52,808 nt of DNA from Candidatus Omnitrophota bacterium (GCA_020058285.1 JAGVEL010000039.1:1-52808); one strand, 5' to 3'. Shown: positions 33,962 through 43,220, numbered from the stretch's first letter. Notes: generated by a model not told the origin, from the letters alone. Numbers and translations: made by a program.

Positions 33962-36607
33962 ATGGATTCAAACACATTAAGGGAAAAATTTTTAACATAT
34001 TTCAAAAGTAAAAATCATAAGATTCTGAATAGCGATTCTCTTGTGCCGGTAGGAGACCTAAGTGTGCTTTTTACTTCAGCTGGGATGAATCAGTTTAAGA
34101 GTCAATTCTTAGGGGTGGGTGTTATATATCCCAGAGTAGCGACCTGTCAGAAGTGTTTGCGCACTGATGATTTGGATAAGGTGGGCCAAACTTGCGGCCA
34201 TCATACCTTTTTTGAAATGTTAGGTAATTTTTCATTCGGCGATTATTTTAAAAAGGAGGCCATCAGCTTTGCCTGGGAATTTTTAACCAATGAATTAGGC
34301 ATAGCCAAAAATAAATTATGGGTTTCAGTTTACGAATCAGATGATGAGAGTTTTGATATCTGGCAAAAAGAAATTGGCGTAGAAATTCAAAAAATTGTAA
34401 AGCTTGGTGATAAGCAGAATTTTTGGCCGTCAGAGGCAAAGACAAAAGGCCCTAACGGACCTTGCGGTCCTTGTTCGGAAATATTCTTTGATTTGGGTAA
34501 AGAAGTTGGTTGCGCGAAAGTTGATTGTACTCCGGCTTGTAATTGCGGTCGCTTTCTGGAAGTCTGGAATTTAGTTTTTACCAGCTTTGAGAGAAAACCT
34601 GATGCTAGCCTCTTGGCCCTGTCTCAGAAAAATATCGATACTGGCATGGGCTTAGAAAGGTTAGCTGCCGTAATGCAAGAGGCTAATACTAACTTTGAAA
34701 CCGATTTATTTATACCGATTATTAATGAGGTGTTAAAGCTTGCACCCCAGAAAATAAATTTAGATAGTAGCGCAAAGAAATTTAGATTATCGGCCATTGC
34801 TGATCATATTCGCGCAATATGTTTTGCGATTACTGACGGAGTATATCCATCTAACGAAGACCGGGGTTATGTTATAAGAAATCTAATCCGTAGAGCTTTT
34901 ATTTTTGGCAAAGAATTAGGGATTAATGGCCCGTTTTTATTCCAATTAGTTGATACATTAGGCCGGGTGATGCATAAGCCCTACCCGGAAATTTTGGATT
35001 ACAGAGACAATATCTCTCAGATTATCCGCAGTGAAGAAGAGAGGTTTATCAGCACTTTAGAGTTGCGCATGCCGGAGTTTTGTGCTGCTATTAAAGAGTT
35101 GGCAGAAAAAAATGTCTCCGAAGTGCCGGTGGATATATTGTTTAAGTTTTATGATACATTCGGCCTCCCCTGGGATTTAATGGAGGCTGAGGCAAAAAAA
35201 TTTCATATAACCTGTAACAAGGAAAAGTTTTCTAAGCTTTTAGATAAACAGCGCAAACAATCCCGGGATAAGTCAAAACTATCCAGTTCAATTTTCGGTA
35301 AATTGTACGATTTTAAAAGAGAGACAATTGAATTTATTGATTGCCAGAGCGTAAATTCCAAGGTAATCGCAATATTTAGGGATGAAGCCGGTGGCAAGAA
35401 GTCTCTGATTACCAAGGCTGCGGCGCCGATGTTAGTTGAGATTGTTTTGGATAAGACCTGCTTTTACGCAGAGAGTGGCGGCCAAATCGGCGATACTGGT
35501 GTTTTAGAAAATGAACGCACTAAAATTGAGATTATGGACACCAAGACAATTGATGGCACGATAGTGCATTTTGGCAAGATGTTAAAAGGCGAGGTTAATG
35601 TTAATGATAACCTTTGCGTAACAATCGATGCAAAACGTAGACTGGCAATTATGCGTAATCATACCGCCACTCATTTATTGCAAGCCGCGTTAAGAAATAT
35701 CTTAGGTAATCATGTTCGACAGCAGGGTTCATTAGTTACTGACAAATATTTGCGTTTTGATTTTACGCATCCCAAGGCAATAAAAAAAGAAGAACTGGAA
35801 AGAATCGAAGAATTGGTTAACGAATTTATTATGGCTGATGATCCGCTAAAAAAAGAAATTAAATCTTTAGCTGAAGCTAAAAAGTCCGGAGCATTGGCTT
35901 TCTTTGACCAGCGTTATGCTGATACGGTCAAGGTTGTGTCAATTAATGATTATTCCAAAGAATTATGCGGCGGTTCACATTTAGACTCAACCGGACAGGT
36001 TGGTTATTTTAGGATAATTTCTGAGTCATCTATCGCCAGCGGAATTAGGCGCCTTGAAGCTTGCACTGGTGCTTTTGCCGTTAGTCTGGGCAAAATTGAC
36101 AGAGCGATTCTTAATAGCCTGTCAAAAGAACTAAATGCCTCAAGCGAAAATTTGACTTCTGAAGTCCAAAATTTAAAGGAATCTCTCAAAAATTTTGAGA
36201 AAGAATTGTCGGTTATGAAATTAGATACATTTAGAAAAACTTGCGCTAAGTTTTTAGAAGCCGTAATAAACATAGATGGGGTAAATGTTGTTTCAGGTTT
36301 AGTAGATAATTGTGATTATGAGTTAATGCGCAAAATTGCTGATGAATTAAAAACAAAGGTAAGTCAGGCAATTATAATTTTAGGCTCTATTTATCAGAAT
36401 CGCGCGTTGATTATTGTTAGCCTGACCCCGGATTTGGTAAAACAAGGATTTTTAGCATCGGAAATCGTGAAACCTTTGGCAAATTCGATTGGCGGCAGTG
36501 GTGGCGGCACCAAGCAATTAGCTCAAGCTGGCTCAAGCAACGTAGCTGGCTTAGCTGAGTTTTTTAAAAATTTAAAACAGATTATTGAGCCGGAGTTAAA
36601 AAAGTGA
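33962..36607 (+). CDS. alaS: Alanine--tRNA ligase
   Basis: This 881-residue class II synthetase has the N-terminal catalytic domain (DSLVPVGDLSVLFTSAGMNQFK; CQKCLRTDDLDKVG; HHTFFEMLGNFSFGDYFK), the editing domain with HTATHLL and CGGSH as zinc ligands, and the C-terminal DHHA1 region with GGSGGGTKQLAQAG. Length is normal. It charges tRNA-Ala and clears Ser/Gly mischarging. Its stop overlaps the GTG of hisD. The recA-recX-alaS linkage is widespread. Confidence 0.98.
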   Translation: MDSNTLREKFLTYFKSKNHKILNSDSLVPVGDLSVLFTSAGMNQFKSQFLGVGVIYPRVATCQKCLRTDDLDKVGQTCGHHTFFEMLGNFSFGDYFKKEAISFAWEFLTNELGIAKNKLWVSVYESDDESFDIWQKEIGVEIQKIVKLGDKQNFWPSEAKTKGPNGPCGPCSEIFFDLGKEVGCAKVDCTPACNCGRFLEVWNLVFTSFERKPDASLLALSQKNIDTGMGLERLAAVMQEANTNFETDLFIPIINEVLKLAPQKINLDSSAKKFRLSAIADHIRAICFAITDGVYPSNEDRGYVIRNLIRRAFIFGKELGINGPFLFQLVDTLGRVMHKPYPEILDYRDNISQIIRSEEERFISTLELRMPEFCAAIKELAEKNVSEVPVDILFKFYDTFGLPWDLMEAEAKKFHITCNKEKFSKLLDKQRKQSRDKSKLSSSIFGKLYDFKRETIEFIDCQSVNSKVIAIFRDEAGGKKSLITKAAAPMLVEIVLDKTCFYAESGGQIGDTGVLENERTKIEIMDTKTIDGTIVHFGKMLKGEVNVNDNLCVTIDAKRRLAIMRNHTATHLLQAALRNILGNHVRQQGSLVTDKYLRFDFTHPKAIKKEELERIEELVNEFIMADDPLKKEIKSLAEAKKSGALAFFDQRYADTVKVVSINDYSKELCGGSHLDSTGQVGYFRIISESSIASGIRRLEACTGAFAVSLGKIDRAILNSLSKELNASSENLTSEVQNLKESLKNFEKELSVMKLDTFRKTCAKFLEAVINIDGVNVVSGLVDNCDYELMRKIADELKTKVSQAIIILGSIYQNRALIIVSLTPDLVKQGFLASEIVKPLANSIGGSGGGTKQLAQAGSSNVAGLAEFFKNLKQIIEPELKK

Positions 36608-37839
36608 AGATTATCCGATTAAATAGCAAAGAGATTGAAAAAATATATAACCGCACGCTTATTGATAGAAAACGAATTCGTGAACGTGTCCGCAGAATCT
36701 TAGAAGATGTGCGCTTGTTTGGTGATGAGGCATTAATTAAATATACTCGTAAGTTTGACAAGGTAAAACAAAGCAGTAAGCAATTGCGCGTAAGTGAGAG
36801 CGAAATAAGTGCTGCCTATCAAAATATAAGTTCGGATTTTATCTCGACTTTAAAATTGGTTATTGAAAATATTAACCGATTTTATAAAAAACAAATCAAG
36901 AAATCCTGGAAGACAGGCAACAGCGACGGCGTAATCTTAGGCGAACTGATTAACCCCATAGAAAATATCGGAGTTTATGTGCCGGCCGGTACTGCGCCGT
37001 TATTTTCCAGCGTGTATATGTCAGTTCTTCCGGCAAAACTTGCCGGAGTAAAACGTATTGTTCTGGTTACTCCGCCGAGAAGCAATGGATTTGTTGACCC
37101 GCATATCTTGGTGGTTGCGGACCTTTTAAAGGTTAATGAGATTTATAAAGTTGGCGGAGCACAGGCAATTGCTGCTTTAGCTTTTGGTACAAAAACTATT
37201 TCACGCGTGGATAAGATTGTCGGGCCAGGCAATATGTATGTAACTGAGGCTAAAAAGCAGGTTTTTGGCTTCTGTGACATTGATATGCTTGCTGGGCCTA
37301 CAGAATTAGCAATTATTGCAAATAGATTTTCTAATCCGGATTTTGTCAAGGCAGATATCCTGGCTCAAACTGAACACGCCGGAGGCCTGGCAATATTGAT
37401 TACTAATTCCAAACAGCTGGCGCGGCAATTAAAGAATGAAATTAAGCCTGGGTTTATCATAATTACTGAAAACTTAGAGGCTGCTGTTGATGTTGCGAAT
37501 AAAATCGCTCCAGAGCATTTAGAAATTCTGATTAATAATCCGCGGCGTTTGCTTAAAAAAATAAAGAACGCCGGTGCAGTATTTTTAGGCCCATATAGCC
37601 CGGTTGCGGTCGGAGATTATGTTGCCGGCCCGAGTCATGTACTGCCTACCGGAGGCAGTGCCAGGTTTTTCTCAGGTTTAGGTTTAAATGACTTTTTAAA
37701 ATCAACGCATGTAATCTGGTATTCTAAAAAAGCCCTGGAATCAGTAAAGGGTGCTTTAGAAAAAATCGGCACAGCTGAAGGCTTGATAAAGCACATTGAT
37801 TCAGTCAAGGCAAGATTTATTGAAAAACCAAACAAATAA
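36604..37839 (+). CDS. hisD: Histidinol dehydrogenase
   Basis: This 411-residue zinc enzyme carries out the last two oxidation steps to histidine. GIYVPAG-type GVYVPAGTAPL, KVGGAQAIAALAFGT, VGPGNMYVTEAK and AGPTE are present, as are the zinc ligands in QTEHAGG and the catalytic PEHLEI and AGPSHVLPTGG. It starts with GTG 36604 inside the alaS stop (GTGA). It heads a compact his cluster in the order hisD-B-H-A-F-I. hisG, hisC and a histidinol-phosphatase are not in the window. Confidence 0.98.
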   Translation: MKIIRLNSKEIEKIYNRTLIDRKRIRERVRRILEDVRLFGDEALIKYTRKFDKVKQSSKQLRVSESEISAAYQNISSDFISTLKLVIENINRFYKKQIKKSWKTGNSDGVILGELINPIENIGVYVPAGTAPLFSSVYMSVLPAKLAGVKRIVLVTPPRSNGFVDPHILVVADLLKVNEIYKVGGAQAIAALAFGTKTISRVDKIVGPGNMYVTEAKKQVFGFCDIDMLAGPTELAIIANRFSNPDFVKADILAQTEHAGGLAILITNSKQLARQLKNEIKPGFIIITENLEAAVDVANKIAPEHLEILINNPRRLLKKIKNAGAVFLGPYSPVAVGDYVAGPSHVLPTGGSARFFSGLGLNDFLKSTHVIWYSKKALESVKGALEKIGTAEGLIKHIDSVKARFIEKPNK

Positions 37840-37850
37840 GCGAGGTTACG

Positions 37851-38465
37851 ATGGCGAATAAGCGGCAAGCAAATATTGAACGTAAGACCAATGAGGTTAA
37901 AATCATTGGTAACTTTGTCTTGGATGGCGAAGGTAAGCAAGATATAAAAACGCCGTTTGATTCTTTGAATCATATGCTCGGCTTACTTGCTTTTCATGGT
38001 TTTTTTGATTTAGAGTTAAAAGCAGAAGGCGACTTAAGTCACCATATTGTTGAGGATATCGGTATTGCTTTAGGTGACGCATTTCGAAAGTCGCTGGGTG
38101 ATACTTTATCAATTCAGCGCTTTGGGTTTGGTTCAGCGCCAATGGATGAGGTGTTGGTTAATATTACAGTTGATATCAGCGGAAGGTCAAAGTTAGTCGA
38201 GGAATCTGTTGGGTTTAACGAAGACAATCTTGATTTAAAACAAGGCGACTTTAAGAATTTTTTAGACGCGTTTGTAAATCATGCTAAAATTACCCTGCAT
38301 ATACGTATTTCTATACCCGGAAGCCCTGCGGTTCGGCAAGTTCCTGATTCTCATCACTATTTTGAAGCTTTATTTAAAGCCCTGGCTATTGCCTTGGATA
38401 AAGCCTGCCAGATAGACCATAGGCGCAAAGGAGTTCCCTCAACAAAAGGCGTGATTGATTTATGA
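37851..38465 (+). CDS. hisB: Imidazoleglycerol-phosphate dehydratase
   Basis: This 204-residue manganese enzyme has the metal-ligand motifs LNHML, SHHIVEDIGIALG and DSHHYFEALFKALAIAL. FGSAPMDEVLVNITVDISGR is also typical. It is the single-domain form without the phosphatase half. Some usual positions differ: the segment FDSLNHM replaces the common FLDHM, and GSPAVRQV is unusual, so this is a divergent member. It overlaps hisH by 4 bases. Confidence 0.93.
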   Translation: MANKRQANIERKTNEVKIIGNFVLDGEGKQDIKTPFDSLNHMLGLLAFHGFFDLELKAEGDLSHHIVEDIGIALGDAFRKSLGDTLSIQRFGFGSAPMDEVLVNITVDISGRSKLVEESVGFNEDNLDLKQGDFKNFLDAFVNHAKITLHIRISIPGSPAVRQVPDSHHYFEALFKALAIALDKACQIDHRRKGVPSTKGVIDL

Positions 38466-39064
38466 TTCTGATTGTTGATTATATGATGGGAAATTTGCGC
38501 TCAGTCCAAAAGGCCTGCCTTTTAACTAGAAAAGATTGTAAGGTTAGCGCAAGCTGGAGAGAAATAGAGAAGGCAAAAAAGATAATTCTGCCTGGCGTAG
38601 GCGCATTCGCAGACGCAGTCAAAGAATTAAAACGCTTAAAAATTTTTGATGTTTTAAAAGATAAGCTAAATTCCGGCACACCAATTTTGGGCGTTTGTTT
38701 AGGCATGCAGCTTCTTTTTTCATCTAGCGAAGAGGCGCCGGCAGCTAAGGGTTTAGATATTATTAAAGGAAAAGTTAAACTTTTTACCGGTAAGGTTAAG
38801 GTGCCTCAAATTGGCTGGAATCAGCTTGGAATAAAGGATAAGAACTGCCCAATATTAAAAGGCGTAAAAAATAATTCATTTGTTTATTTCTGCCATTCTT
38901 ATTATTGTGCGCCAATGGATAAGAGTATCATAGCTGGCCAAACAGACTATGGTGCTAAATATGCAAGCGTAATCTGGCAAGATAATATTTTTGGAGTTCA
39001 ATTTCACCCGGAAAAAAGCCAGGCTAACGGCTTAAAAATATTAAAAAACTTTTTGCTTCTTTAA
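38462..39064 (+). CDS. hisH: Imidazole glycerol phosphate synthase glutaminase subunit
   Basis: This 200-residue class I glutamine amidotransferase supplies ammonia to HisF. It has DYMMGNLRSVQKA, LPGVGAFADA, the nucleophile Cys in GVCLGMQLLF and the His-Glu pair in VQFHPEKS. Length is typical. It is separated from its partner hisF by hisA, the usual order. Confidence 0.97.
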   Translation: MILIVDYMMGNLRSVQKACLLTRKDCKVSASWREIEKAKKIILPGVGAFADAVKELKRLKIFDVLKDKLNSGTPILGVCLGMQLLFSSSEEAPAAKGLDIIKGKVKLFTGKVKVPQIGWNQLGIKDKNCPILKGVKNNSFVYFCHSYYCAPMDKSIIAGQTDYGAKYASVIWQDNIFGVQFHPEKSQANGLKILKNFLLL

Positions 39065-39072
39065 ATTGACTA

Positions 39073-39849
39073 ATGCTCATAATTCCTGCCGTAGATATAA
39101 AGGATGGCTTGGTAGTAAGATTGTATCAAGGCGATTTTAGCAAACAATCTGAATACAAGACTGATCCCTTGTCTGCGGCTTTGCATTGGCAGACGCTCGG
39201 GGCTAAGCTAATCCATGTCGTTGATTTAAATGGCGCCTTGGAAGGAATACCGAAGAATAAAGATTGGTTGATTAAAATAATAAAAGAACTGGATATTGAT
39301 GTAGAGGTTGGTGGTGGTTTAAGGGATGCCAAGATTATCAATGAATTACTGGATGTTGGGGCAGCGCGGGTAACCTTGGGGTCAAAAGTTTTTTCTGACT
39401 TTTCGTTTCTGGATAATTTTTCTTCGATTCTTAGTGAAAAAATTAGCGTGAGTATTGATGCTAAATTTATGAAGCTTAATACTCAAGAGGGTATTGTCAG
39501 CGACATAATTATGGAAGTCGCAAATTCCGGTTGGAAAAAATCAAGTGAAGTAAGCCTTAATGACTGTTTCAAGAAAATTTATGATAAAGGCGTAAGATTT
39601 GTTAATTTCACCAATATAAAGCTTGATGGGACAATGTCCGGAGTAGATGTCCAAGTAATAAGCGCAGTTATTTCCCGTGCAAATGTTTTCCCCGGGCTTA
39701 AATTAATTGCCTCTGGCGGCGTTGGTTCAATAGCTGACATAGAAAAACTTAAAAAGATTCCGGGCCTTTTCGGAGTTATTGTCGGAAAAGCCTTGTATGA
39801 AGGAAGGCTTGATTTTAAGCAAGCTGTTAAGGTAGCAGAAGGTAGTTAG
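39073..39849 (+). CDS. hisA: Phosphoribosylformimino-5-aminoimidazole carboxamide ribotide isomerase
   Basis: This 258-residue half-barrel duplication opens ProFAR to PRFAR. The N-terminal LIIPAVDIKDGLVVRLYQGDF (Asp catalytic), VEVGGGLRD phosphate loop, VSIDAKF and C-terminal ASGGVGSIADIEKL with GVIVGKALYEG are clear. Length is slightly above the usual 240-250. It is 8 bases after hisH and 3 bases before hisF. Confidence 0.96.
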   Translation: MLIIPAVDIKDGLVVRLYQGDFSKQSEYKTDPLSAALHWQTLGAKLIHVVDLNGALEGIPKNKDWLIKIIKELDIDVEVGGGLRDAKIINELLDVGAARVTLGSKVFSDFSFLDNFSSILSEKISVSIDAKFMKLNTQEGIVSDIIMEVANSGWKKSSEVSLNDCFKKIYDKGVRFVNFTNIKLDGTMSGVDVQVISAVISRANVFPGLKLIASGGVGSIADIEKLKKIPGLFGVIVGKALYEGRLDFKQAVKVAEGS

Positions 39850-39852
39850 CCT

Positions 39853-40608
39853 ATGCTTACAAAACGCATAATTCCGTGTCTGGACGTTTTAGATGGCCGG
39901 GTAGTTAAAGGTGTTAAATTCTTGAATCTTTTGGATGCCGGAGACCCGGTAGCAGTGGCTAAAATCTATGAAGCAGAGTGTGCTGATGAGCTTGTATTTT
40001 TGGATATTACAGCGAGTTTTCAAAAGAGAAAAATTCTACTTGAGGTAGTACGAAAAACTGCCCAGGCTATATTTATGCCGTTTACGGTTGGCGGCGGAAT
40101 AAGAAATATTGACGATATCCGCGATATCTTAAATGCCGGAGCAGATAAGGTGAGTATTAATACTGCAGCAATAGAAAATCCGCAGTTAATTCAATCTGCT
40201 TCAAAGCGGTTCGGCGCACAATGCATTGTTGTAGCTATTGATGCCAGGCGAGAAGGAAAGCTGTTTCGGGTTTTTAGCCATGGCGGCAGAAAGCGTTGCA
40301 AATTAGACGCAATTAGTTGGGCGAAAAAGGCTCAAAAATTAGGTGCGGGTGAAATCTTACTTACGAGTATGGATGCTGATGGTACACAAGAAGGTTTTGA
40401 TATCCAGTTAACCAAGGCAGTTAGTTCTAATGTAAATATTCCGGTTATTGCTTCAGGCGGAGCAGGAAAATTAAAGGATTTTGCCGAAGTTTTGACTAAG
40501 GGTGGGGCGGATGCTGCTTTAGCAGCATCGTTATTTCATTTTCGTACATTGTCCATAAGCCAGGTTAAAAAATATTTAAAATCAAAAAGAATTGCAGTGA
40601 GGGTTTAG
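39853..40608 (+). CDS. hisF: Imidazole glycerol phosphate synthase cyclase subunit
   Basis: This 251-residue barrel cyclises PRFAR using ammonia from His[20 protein letters not shown] (catalytic Asp11-type), [47 protein letters not shown] (second catalytic Asp) and [11 protein letters not shown] are all present. Length is normal. It ends 3 bases before hisI. Confidence 0.98.
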   Translation: MLTKRIIPCLDVLDGRVVKGVKFLNLLDAGDPVAVAKIYEAECADELVFLDITASFQKRKILLEVVRKTAQAIFMPFTVGGGIRNIDDIRDILNAGADKVSINTAAIENPQLIQSASKRFGAQCIVVAIDARREGKLFRVFSHGGRKRCKLDAISWAKKAQKLGAGEILLTSMDADGTQEGFDIQLTKAVSSNVNIPVIASGGAGKLKDFAEVLTKGGADAALAASLFHFRTLSISQVKKYLKSKRIAVRV

Positions 40609-40611
40609 AAA

Positions 40612-40932
40612 ATGAACAAGAATGTTAAGATTTCCTATGACAAAAAAGGGCTTATTCCAGCGGTTATCCAGGATTATAAGACCAGCGAAGTGTTGATGGT
40701 GGCTTTCATGAATAAGGCGTCATTATCTAAAACTATTAAAGATGGTCTGACTTGTTTTTGGTCGCGTTCAAGGCAGAAGTTTTGGACCAAAGGAGAAACC
40801 TCAGGTCATTTTCAGAAGGTTAAAAATATTTTTTATGATTGTGATAAGGATTGCTTGTTAATAAAGGTAAAACAATTAGGACCAGCTTGTCATACGGGCA
40901 ATAGGAGTTGTTTTTATAGGAAGTTAAAATAA
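40612..40932 (+). CDS. hisI: Phosphoribosyl-AMP cyclohydrolase
   Basis: This 106-residue zinc enzyme opens the adenine ring of [48 protein letters not shown] and [10 protein letters not shown] provide the metal cysteines and substrate motifs. It is the stand-alone cyclohydrolase with no HisE pyrophosphohydrolase domain, so hisE must be elsewhere. It ends the his cluster; its stop abuts the third structured repeat. Confidence 0.97.
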   Translation: MNKNVKISYDKKGLIPAVIQDYKTSEVLMVAFMNKASLSKTIKDGLTCFWSRSRQKFWTKGETSGHFQKVKNIFYDCDKDCLLIKVKQLGPACHTGNRSCFYRKLK

Positions 40933-41146
40933 GCGAGACCACAACTTACGGAAACGCAAGTGACGTAAGTTGTATGGTCGAACTTACCCAGCACTAATTT
41001 TCGATAACGCATTGTGGTATAATTAGTAAGGTTAATTTTTTAGAAAAATTTAATCTATAAATCCAGACTAATTACAAAAATTAGTGCTGGGTTAAATTCG
41101 CGCAAATAATTTACGTCGTTAACACTCCGTAAATTATGCGCTCATT
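40932..41146 (+). repeat. Structured intergenic element, copy 3 (before trpE)
   Basis: It fills the whole gap between hisI and trpE. The left hairpin pairs GACC (40937-40940) with GGTC (40976-40979) and has a perfect 10-bp stem ACAACTTACG (40941-40950) with CGTAAGTTGT (40964-40973), loop GAAACGCAAGTGA. The central hairpin is bounded by CCAGCACTAATTTT (40988-41001) and its complement (41077-41090). The right hairpin pairs GCGCA (41100-41104) with TGCGC (41137-41141) and TAATTTACG (41107-41115) with CGTAAATTA (41128-41136). It ends CTCATT two bases before the trpE ATG. Junctions are GAACTTA and GGTTAAATTC. Compared with copy 1 the arm stems change on both strands together. Confidence 0.8.
40988..41090. 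repeat. Inverted-repeat-bounded core of element copy 3 (reversed)
   Basis: The same 14-bp inverted repeats as in copy 1 flank a core of about 75 bases. Read on the - strand from 41075 it begins GTAATTAGTCTGGATTTATA and follows the core of copy 1 with about four of five bases equal by eye, plus small indels. Thus this core lies in the opposite orientation. Confidence 0.78.
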
Positions 41147-41148
41147 TA

Positions 41149-42636
41149 ATGTATTATCCAAACGAAAAAGAATTTTTAAAATTAGCTAAAAAAGGAAACC
41201 TGATTCCGGTGTATAAAGAGATTTTAGCTGATTTGGAGACACCGGTAAGCGCATATTTAAAAGTTTCAAAAAATGATGATTATTCATTTCTGCTTGAATC
41301 AGTAGAGGGGCAGGAGCGGGTGGGGAGGTTTTCATTTTTAGCCACAAATCCGAAATTAATCTTTAAATCAAAAGGCGCTGATATTTCAATAATCGATTAT
41401 ATTAAAAAGAAAGCCTTAAAATTTAAAACTAAAACTAATCCGCTTGACGAGATAAGAAAGATAATGAACCGCTATCGCTTTGTTAAGTTGGCCCAGCTAC
41501 CCAGGTTTTGCGGAGGCTTTGTTGGTTATATCGGCTATGATTGCGTGCGGTTTTTTGAAAAGTTGGAAAATAAGACAAGTGATGATCTAAATTTTCCGGA
41601 TAGCCTGCTAATGCTGGCTGAAGACTTATTGATTTTTGATCATGTGCAAAAGACCATAAAAATTATTTGTTGTGCCTATGTTCAGGATAAGTCAGATTCA
41701 GAATTGAGAAAAGCGTATAAGGATACTTTAGGCAGGATTGATCATTTGCACATTAAGCTTAGCGCTAAATTAAAACCCAGTCTAAAAGAAGCAAGGGCTC
41801 AAGAAATTAAGGATATTAAATTTTCTTCCAATATCGTCAAGAAAACTTTTACCAGTAGCGTAGAGAGAGCAAAGCAGTATATCAGAGCTGGAGATATTAT
41901 CCAGGTGGTATTATCACAGAGATTTTCAATGCCGGTGAAGTGTGAGCCGTTAACAGTTTACCGAAACTTGCGTTCGATAAATCCATCTCCGTATATGTTT
42001 TTCTTAAAATTAAAAGATCTTATTTTAGTCGGCTCTTCTCCGGAGATGTTAGTGCGTTGCGAAGATAGTTTTGTCCAGACCAGGCCTATTGCCGGAACCA
42101 GGCCGCGTGGTCAAAACGAGGCGCAAGACGAAAGGTTAAAACAGGAATTGCTCAATGATCCTAAAGAAAAATGCGAGCACACGATGCTTGTAGATTTAGG
42201 GAGAAATGATCTAGGCCGGGTTTGTGAGTTTAAAAGCGTCCATCTAAGTGAGTTTATGAAGGTCGAGATGTATTCGCATGTTATGCACATTGTATCGAAT
42301 GTTTGTGGTAAGCTGAAAAAGAACAAAGATATTTTTGATGCACTTATTGCGGCTTTCCCAGCAGGTACGGTAAGCGGCGCGCCAAAAGTCAGGGCCATGG
42401 AAATCATTGAGGAATTAGAGAAGAACCGCAGAGGTCCATATGCCGGCTGCGTGGGTTATTTTAGTTTTTCAGGCAATTTGGATTCCTGTATCACGATTCG
42501 AACTATTGTAATTAATCAGGGTAGAGCTTATGTTCAGGCTGGAGCAGGTATTGTAGCTGATTCAAAACCAGAAAAAGAGTTTCAAGAAACTATAAACAAA
42601 GCTAAGGCAATGCTTGAGGCAATAGCCAGAAATTAA
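41149..42636 (+). CDS. trpE: Anthranilate synthase component I
   Basis: This 495-residue chorismate-utilising enzyme starts tryptophan synthesis. The N-terminal MYYPNEKEFLKLAKKGNLIPVYKEIL is family-typical (quoted here only as a start marker), LLESVEG is the tryptophan feedback motif, and the chorismate domain has GDIIQVVLSQRF, RPIAGTRPRG, LVDLGRNDLGRV and GTVSGAPKVRAMEII. No trpG or other trp gene follows; rpsP does. There is no Shine-Dalgarno: the start codon sits 2 bases after the structured repeat. No Trp-codon leader peptide was seen. Confidence 0.96.
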   Translation: MYYPNEKEFLKLAKKGNLIPVYKEILADLETPVSAYLKVSKNDDYSFLLESVEGQERVGRFSFLATNPKLIFKSKGADISIIDYIKKKALKFKTKTNPLDEIRKIMNRYRFVKLAQLPRFCGGFVGYIGYDCVRFFEKLENKTSDDLNFPDSLLMLAEDLLIFDHVQKTIKIICCAYVQDKSDSELRKAYKDTLGRIDHLHIKLSAKLKPSLKEARAQEIKDIKFSSNIVKKTFTSSVERAKQYIRAGDIIQVVLSQRFSMPVKCEPLTVYRNLRSINPSPYMFFLKLKDLILVGSSPEMLVRCEDSFVQTRPIAGTRPRGQNEAQDERLKQELLNDPKEKCEHTMLVDLGRNDLGRVCEFKSVHLSEFMKVEMYSHVMHIVSNVCGKLKKNKDIFDALIAAFPAGTVSGAPKVRAMEIIEELEKNRRGPYAGCVGYFSFSGNLDSCITIRTIVINQGRAYVQAGAGIVADSKPEKEFQETINKAKAMLEAIARN

Positions 42637-42666
42637 ACTAAAAATACTTAACTTACGGGAGGCAAG

Positions 42667-42921
42667 ATGGCAGTTGTAATGAGGATGACAAAGATTGGCA
42701 AGTCTGCAAACAAGGATTTTCATTTCCGGATTATAGTTATTGATTCTCATAAAGCCCGGGATGCAAGATTCATCGAGGAATTAGGCTATTACAATCCAGC
42801 AAAAAAACCACCGCTCTTAAAAATTAACATGGAGAGATTTGAACATTGGCGCAAACTTGGAGCAAGGCCTTCAGATACCTTAGCTTCATTGGTCAAGAAA
42901 GTAAAAAAAGAAAATAAATAA
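42667..42921 (+). CDS. rpsP: 30S ribosomal protein S16
   Basis: This 84-residue protein begins MAVVMRMTKIGKSANKDFH and contains RIIVIDSHKARDARFIEELGYYNP and the later RFEHWRKLGARPSDTL, all typical of S16. GGGAGG lies just before the ATG. S16 is usually encoded with ffh, rimM, trmD and rplS; here it stands between trpE and yajC instead. Confidence 0.95.
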   Translation: MAVVMRMTKIGKSANKDFHFRIIVIDSHKARDARFIEELGYYNPAKKPPLLKINMERFEHWRKLGARPSDTLASLVKKVKKENK

Positions 42922-42935
42922 TTTATGGAGGAAAC

Positions 42936-43220
42936 ATGGGTTCAACACAAGCACCTTTACTTGTAAGTCTTTTTCCGTTTATTTTGGTTTTTTTGGTGAT
43001 GTACGTATTGATAATTTTACCTCAACAGAAACAGCAGAAAAAACATCGTCAGATGCTCACTAACCTTAAAAAGAATGACGAGGTGGTTACTATCGGCGGC
43101 GTTCATGGTACAATTGTCAATGTTAAGGAAAAAACTTTTATTTTGCGTATTGATGATAATGTAAAAGTTGAGATCGATAAAAGCGCAATTGCTTCTGTTA
43201 CAAGAGTAGCTTCGGTTTAA
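42936..43220 (+). CDS. yajC: Preprotein translocase subunit YajC
   Basis: This 94-residue membrane protein has one N-terminal helix (SLFPFILVFLVMYVLII), then LPQQKQQKKHRQMLTNLKKNDEVVTIGGVHGTI, the classic YajC pattern. It accompanies SecDF in the holotranslocon. A GGAGG precedes ATG 42936. secDF follows after a 202-base hairpin-rich gap. Confidence 0.96.
   Translation: MGSTQAPLLVSLFPFILVFLVMYVLIILPQQKQQKKHRQMLTNLKKNDEVVTIGGVHGTIVNVKEKTFILRIDDNVKVEIDKSAIASVTRVASV

Noticed and set aside
40932-41148. Tryptophan attenuator or T-box before trpE
   Set aside because: There is no short ORF with consecutive Trp codons, no T-box antiterminator sequence and no terminator T-run; the element also occurs before unrelated genes.
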